This document shows positions 11,687-13,495 of a stretch of DNA of 13,495 nucleotides, piece after piece; the first letter of the stretch is position 1; every line of letters starts with the position of its first letter. The DNA comes from an uncultured Clostridia bacterium (GTDB taxonomy: Bacteria > Bacillota > Clostridia > Oscillospirales > Oscillospiraceae): positions 1-13,495 of the forward strand of contig CAMEIU010000042.1 of the NCBI GenBank assembly GCA_945918815.1. The letters run 5' to 3'. Under the pieces are notes generated by a model. The model saw only the letters and a list, made by a program, of their open reading frames with translations, was not told the DNA's origin and did not search any database. The translations under genes were made by a program, and so were the position numbers.

Positions 11687-13495
11687 TTAATTGCTTCTCG
11701 CCTCTCCGTAATGCTTCACCAGCTCCTGGGTGGCTTTCAGCGGGTCCTCTCCCTTTTTCAGCTTCAGGGAGAGCATGGGCTTCTCTCCGGCGGAGAAGAA
11801 GATTCTTCCCTTGTATCCCGGCTCGGCGCAGACGGCGGAGACGGCGGGGAAGTCCAGGATCTCCGTGGAGACGGTGACGGTGTCGGCCTTCTGCTCGATC
11901 TTGCAGATGCCCGCCGCCGAGGCCTTGGCCCGCAACAGGGCGATGGCCACCAGGTTCATGACCCCCTTGGGCGGGTCGCCGTAGCGGTCCACGATCTCGT
12001 CCAGCAGCTCTTCGCTGTCCTCCTCGGAACGGATGGCCGCCATGCGGCGGTACAGGTCCATGCGCTGCTCGCCGGAGGGCACGTAGGTTTTGCTGATGTT
12101 GGCCGTGACCGACAGGTCGGCGGTGCATTCCGGCTCGGAGCTCTTCTGGCCGCCCTGTTCCTCCAGCACCGCGTCCTCCAGGAGCTTCAGATACATGTCG
12201 TAGCCCACGGACATCATGTGGCCCGACTGCTCGGCGCCCAGCAAGTCGCCTGCGCCGCGAATCTCCAGGTCCCGCATGGCGATCTTGAAGCCGGAGCCAA
12301 ATTCGGCGAACTCCCGGATGGCGTTGAGCCGCTTTTCGGCCACTTCCGACAGCACCTTGCCCCGGCGGAAGGTCAGATAGGCGAAGGCATGGCGGCTGCT
12401 GCGGCCCACCCGGCCGCGGATCTGGTGCAGCTGGGCCAGGCCCAGCTTGTCGGCGTCCTCGATGATCAGGGTGTTGACGTTGGGAATGTCGATGCCGGTC
12501 TCGATGATGGTGGTGCAGACGAGGATTTGAATCTCCCCGTCGGCCATGCGCTGCATCACGTCCCCCAGCTGTTCCTCGTTCATCTTGCCGTGGGCCACGG
12601 CGATTTCCGCCCCGGGGTGCCGGGCCTTGATGCGGGCGGCGGTCTGGTCGATGCTCTCCACCCGGTTGTGGAGGTAGTACACCTGGCCGCCCCGGTCCAG
12701 CTCCCGGCGGATGGCGTCGTCCAGCAGCCGGTCGTCGTGCTCCAGGACGAAGGTCTGCACCGGGTACCGGTCCCCGGGCGGTTCCTCGATGGTGGACATG
12801 TCCCGGAGACCGGAGAGGGCCATGTTCAGGGTCCTGGGAATGGGCGTGGCCGACAATGTCAGCACGTCCACGCCCTTGGACAGCTCCTTGAGCCGCTCCT
12901 TGTGGGTGACGCCGAACCGCTGTTCCTCGTCCACGATCAAGAGGCCCAGGTCCTTGAATTGAATGCCCTTCTGCAGCAGCTTGTGGGTGCCGATGATCAG
13001 ATCCACCTTGCCCACGGACAGGTCGTAGAGGGTCTTTTTCTGCTGGGACGCCGTGCGGAAGCGGCTCAGCACGTCGATGTTCACCGGGAAGGTGGAGAAC
13101 CGCTTCATGGCCGTCACATAGTGCTGCTGGGCCAGAACCGTGGTGGGCACCAGAATGGCCACCTGCTTGCCGTCGAGAATGGCCTTCATGGCGGCTCTTA
13201 ACGCCACCTCCGTTTTGCCGAAGCCCACGTCGCCGCAGAGCAGCCGGTCCATGGGCGTGGGGCTCTCCATGTCCTGCTTGATCTCGGCGATGCAGCGGAG
13301 CTGGTCGTCGGTCTCGGTGTATTCAAAGCTCTCTTCAAACTCGTTCTGCCAGGGGGTGTCGGCGGAGAAGGCGTAGCCGGGCAGCCGCTTCCGGGCGGCG
13401 TAGAGCTGAATGAGGCCCGCCGCCAGATCCTTGGCCGCTGCCTTGGCTTTGGCCTTGGTCTTCTGCCAGTTGTCGCCGCCCAGCTTGTTGAGCCG
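11687..13495 (-). CDS. mfd: Transcription-repair coupling factor Mfd (C-terminal part)
   Basis: An ATP-driven DNA translocase that removes RNA polymerase stalled at lesions and recruits UvrA. The last 602 residues are in the window; the N-terminal UvrB-like part and start lie beyond the right edge. Visible in order: the end of the RNA-polymerase-interacting region (WQNEFEESFEYTETDDQ, about 48-64), Walker A GDVGFGKT (88-95), DEEQ (189-192), SATPIPRTLNM (about 216), the second helicase lobe with TTIIETGIDIPN and QIRGRVGR, the translocation motif LEIRGAGDLLGAEQSG, and the C-terminal TRCF domain. The helicase segment alone would resemble RecG, but the TRCF end identifies Mfd. No strong terminator follows the stop; the repeat at 11501-11654 lies there instead. 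Confidence 0.96.
   Translation of the reverse strand, partial: RLNKLGGDNWQKTKAKAKAAAKDLAAGLIQLYAARKRLPGYAFSADTPWQNEFEESFEYTETDDQLRCIAEIKQDMESPTPMDRLLCGDVGFGKTEVALRAAMKAILDGKQVAILVPTTVLAQQHYVTAMKRFSTFPVNIDVLSRFRTASQQKKTLYDLSVGKVDLIIGTHKLLQKGIQFKDLGLLIVDEEQRFGVTHKERLKELSKGVDVLTLSATPIPRTLNMALSGLRDMSTIEEPPGDRYPVQTFVLEHDDRLLDDAIRRELDRGGQVYYLHNRVESIDQTAARIKARHPGAEIAVAHGKMNEEQLGDVMQRMADGEIQILVCTTIIETGIDIPNVNTLIIEDADKLGLAQLHQIRGRVGRSSRHAFAYLTFRRGKVLSEVAEKRLNAIREFAEFGSGFKIAMRDLEIRGAGDLLGAEQSGHMMSVGYDMYLKLLEDAVLEEQGGQKSSEPECTADLSVTANISKTYVPSGEQRMDLYRRMAAIRSEEDSEELLDEIVDRYGDPPKGVMNLVAIALLRAKASAAGICKIEQKADTVTVSTEILDFPAVSAVCAEPGYKGRIFFSAGEKPMLSLKLKKGEDPLKATQELVKHYGEARSN

Noticed and set aside
11681..13201. 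506-residue plus-strand open frame opposite mfd
   Set aside because: It is an antisense shadow. Mfd motifs on the minus strand are complete and continuous to the window edge.

Overview
This window looks like chromosome from a GC-rich member of the Clostridia, probably an Oscillospiraceae relative. The support is Firmicute-type gene order (rpmH-rnpA-yidD-yidC-jag), strong AGGAGG ribosome binding sites, GC-rich genes separated by AT-rich spacers, and a FAD-less molybdenum hydroxylase of the kind found in anaerobes. This placement is inferred; the window holds no 16S rRNA gene. I see no phage, plasmid, insertion sequence or CRISPR signature.

Layout. 1-2736 (minus): an aconitase-superfamily hydratase followed by the 5' part of an NADP-type isocitrate dehydrogenase, together the oxidative citrate-to-2-oxoglutarate arm. 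2737-3142: spacer with a striking pair of inverted palindromes and the jag terminator. 3143-6221 (minus): rpmH, rnpA, yidD, yidC and jag, which serve ribosome assembly, RNase P and membrane-protein insertion, read from a near-perfect promoter at 6310-6339. The usual neighbours dnaA and mnmE/mnmG are absent. 6583-7599 (minus): GAPDH with its own promoter and terminator. 7977-11029 (plus): a two-gene redox operon made of a fused 2x[2Fe-2S]/molybdopterin hydroxylase, like selenium-dependent xanthine dehydrogenase, and a 24-cysteine polyferredoxin. 11187-11471 (minus): a small Dabb-domain protein. 11687-13495 (minus): the C-terminal 602 residues of Mfd, running off the right edge.

Spacers over 300 bases are 2737-3142, 6222-6582 and 7600-7976. 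They hold promoters, terminators and repeats, and I see no credible gene in them.

The most unusual content is in the spacers. At least four kinds of short structured repeat recur within 13.5 kb: a two-hairpin element (364 and 11114), palindromes bounded by TGTAGGG (2992-3060, 4154, 6441), a mosaic of hairpin, ACACC and AT-rich iterons (428, 4089, 7884, 11501), and an identical 17-bp hairpin (6361 and 11572). The paired bases in the twin palindromes covary, which suggests the fold matters rather than the sequence. The second point of interest is the oxidoreductase operon: the enzyme has no flavin domain, and the adjacent polyferredoxin is the obvious candidate electron partner.
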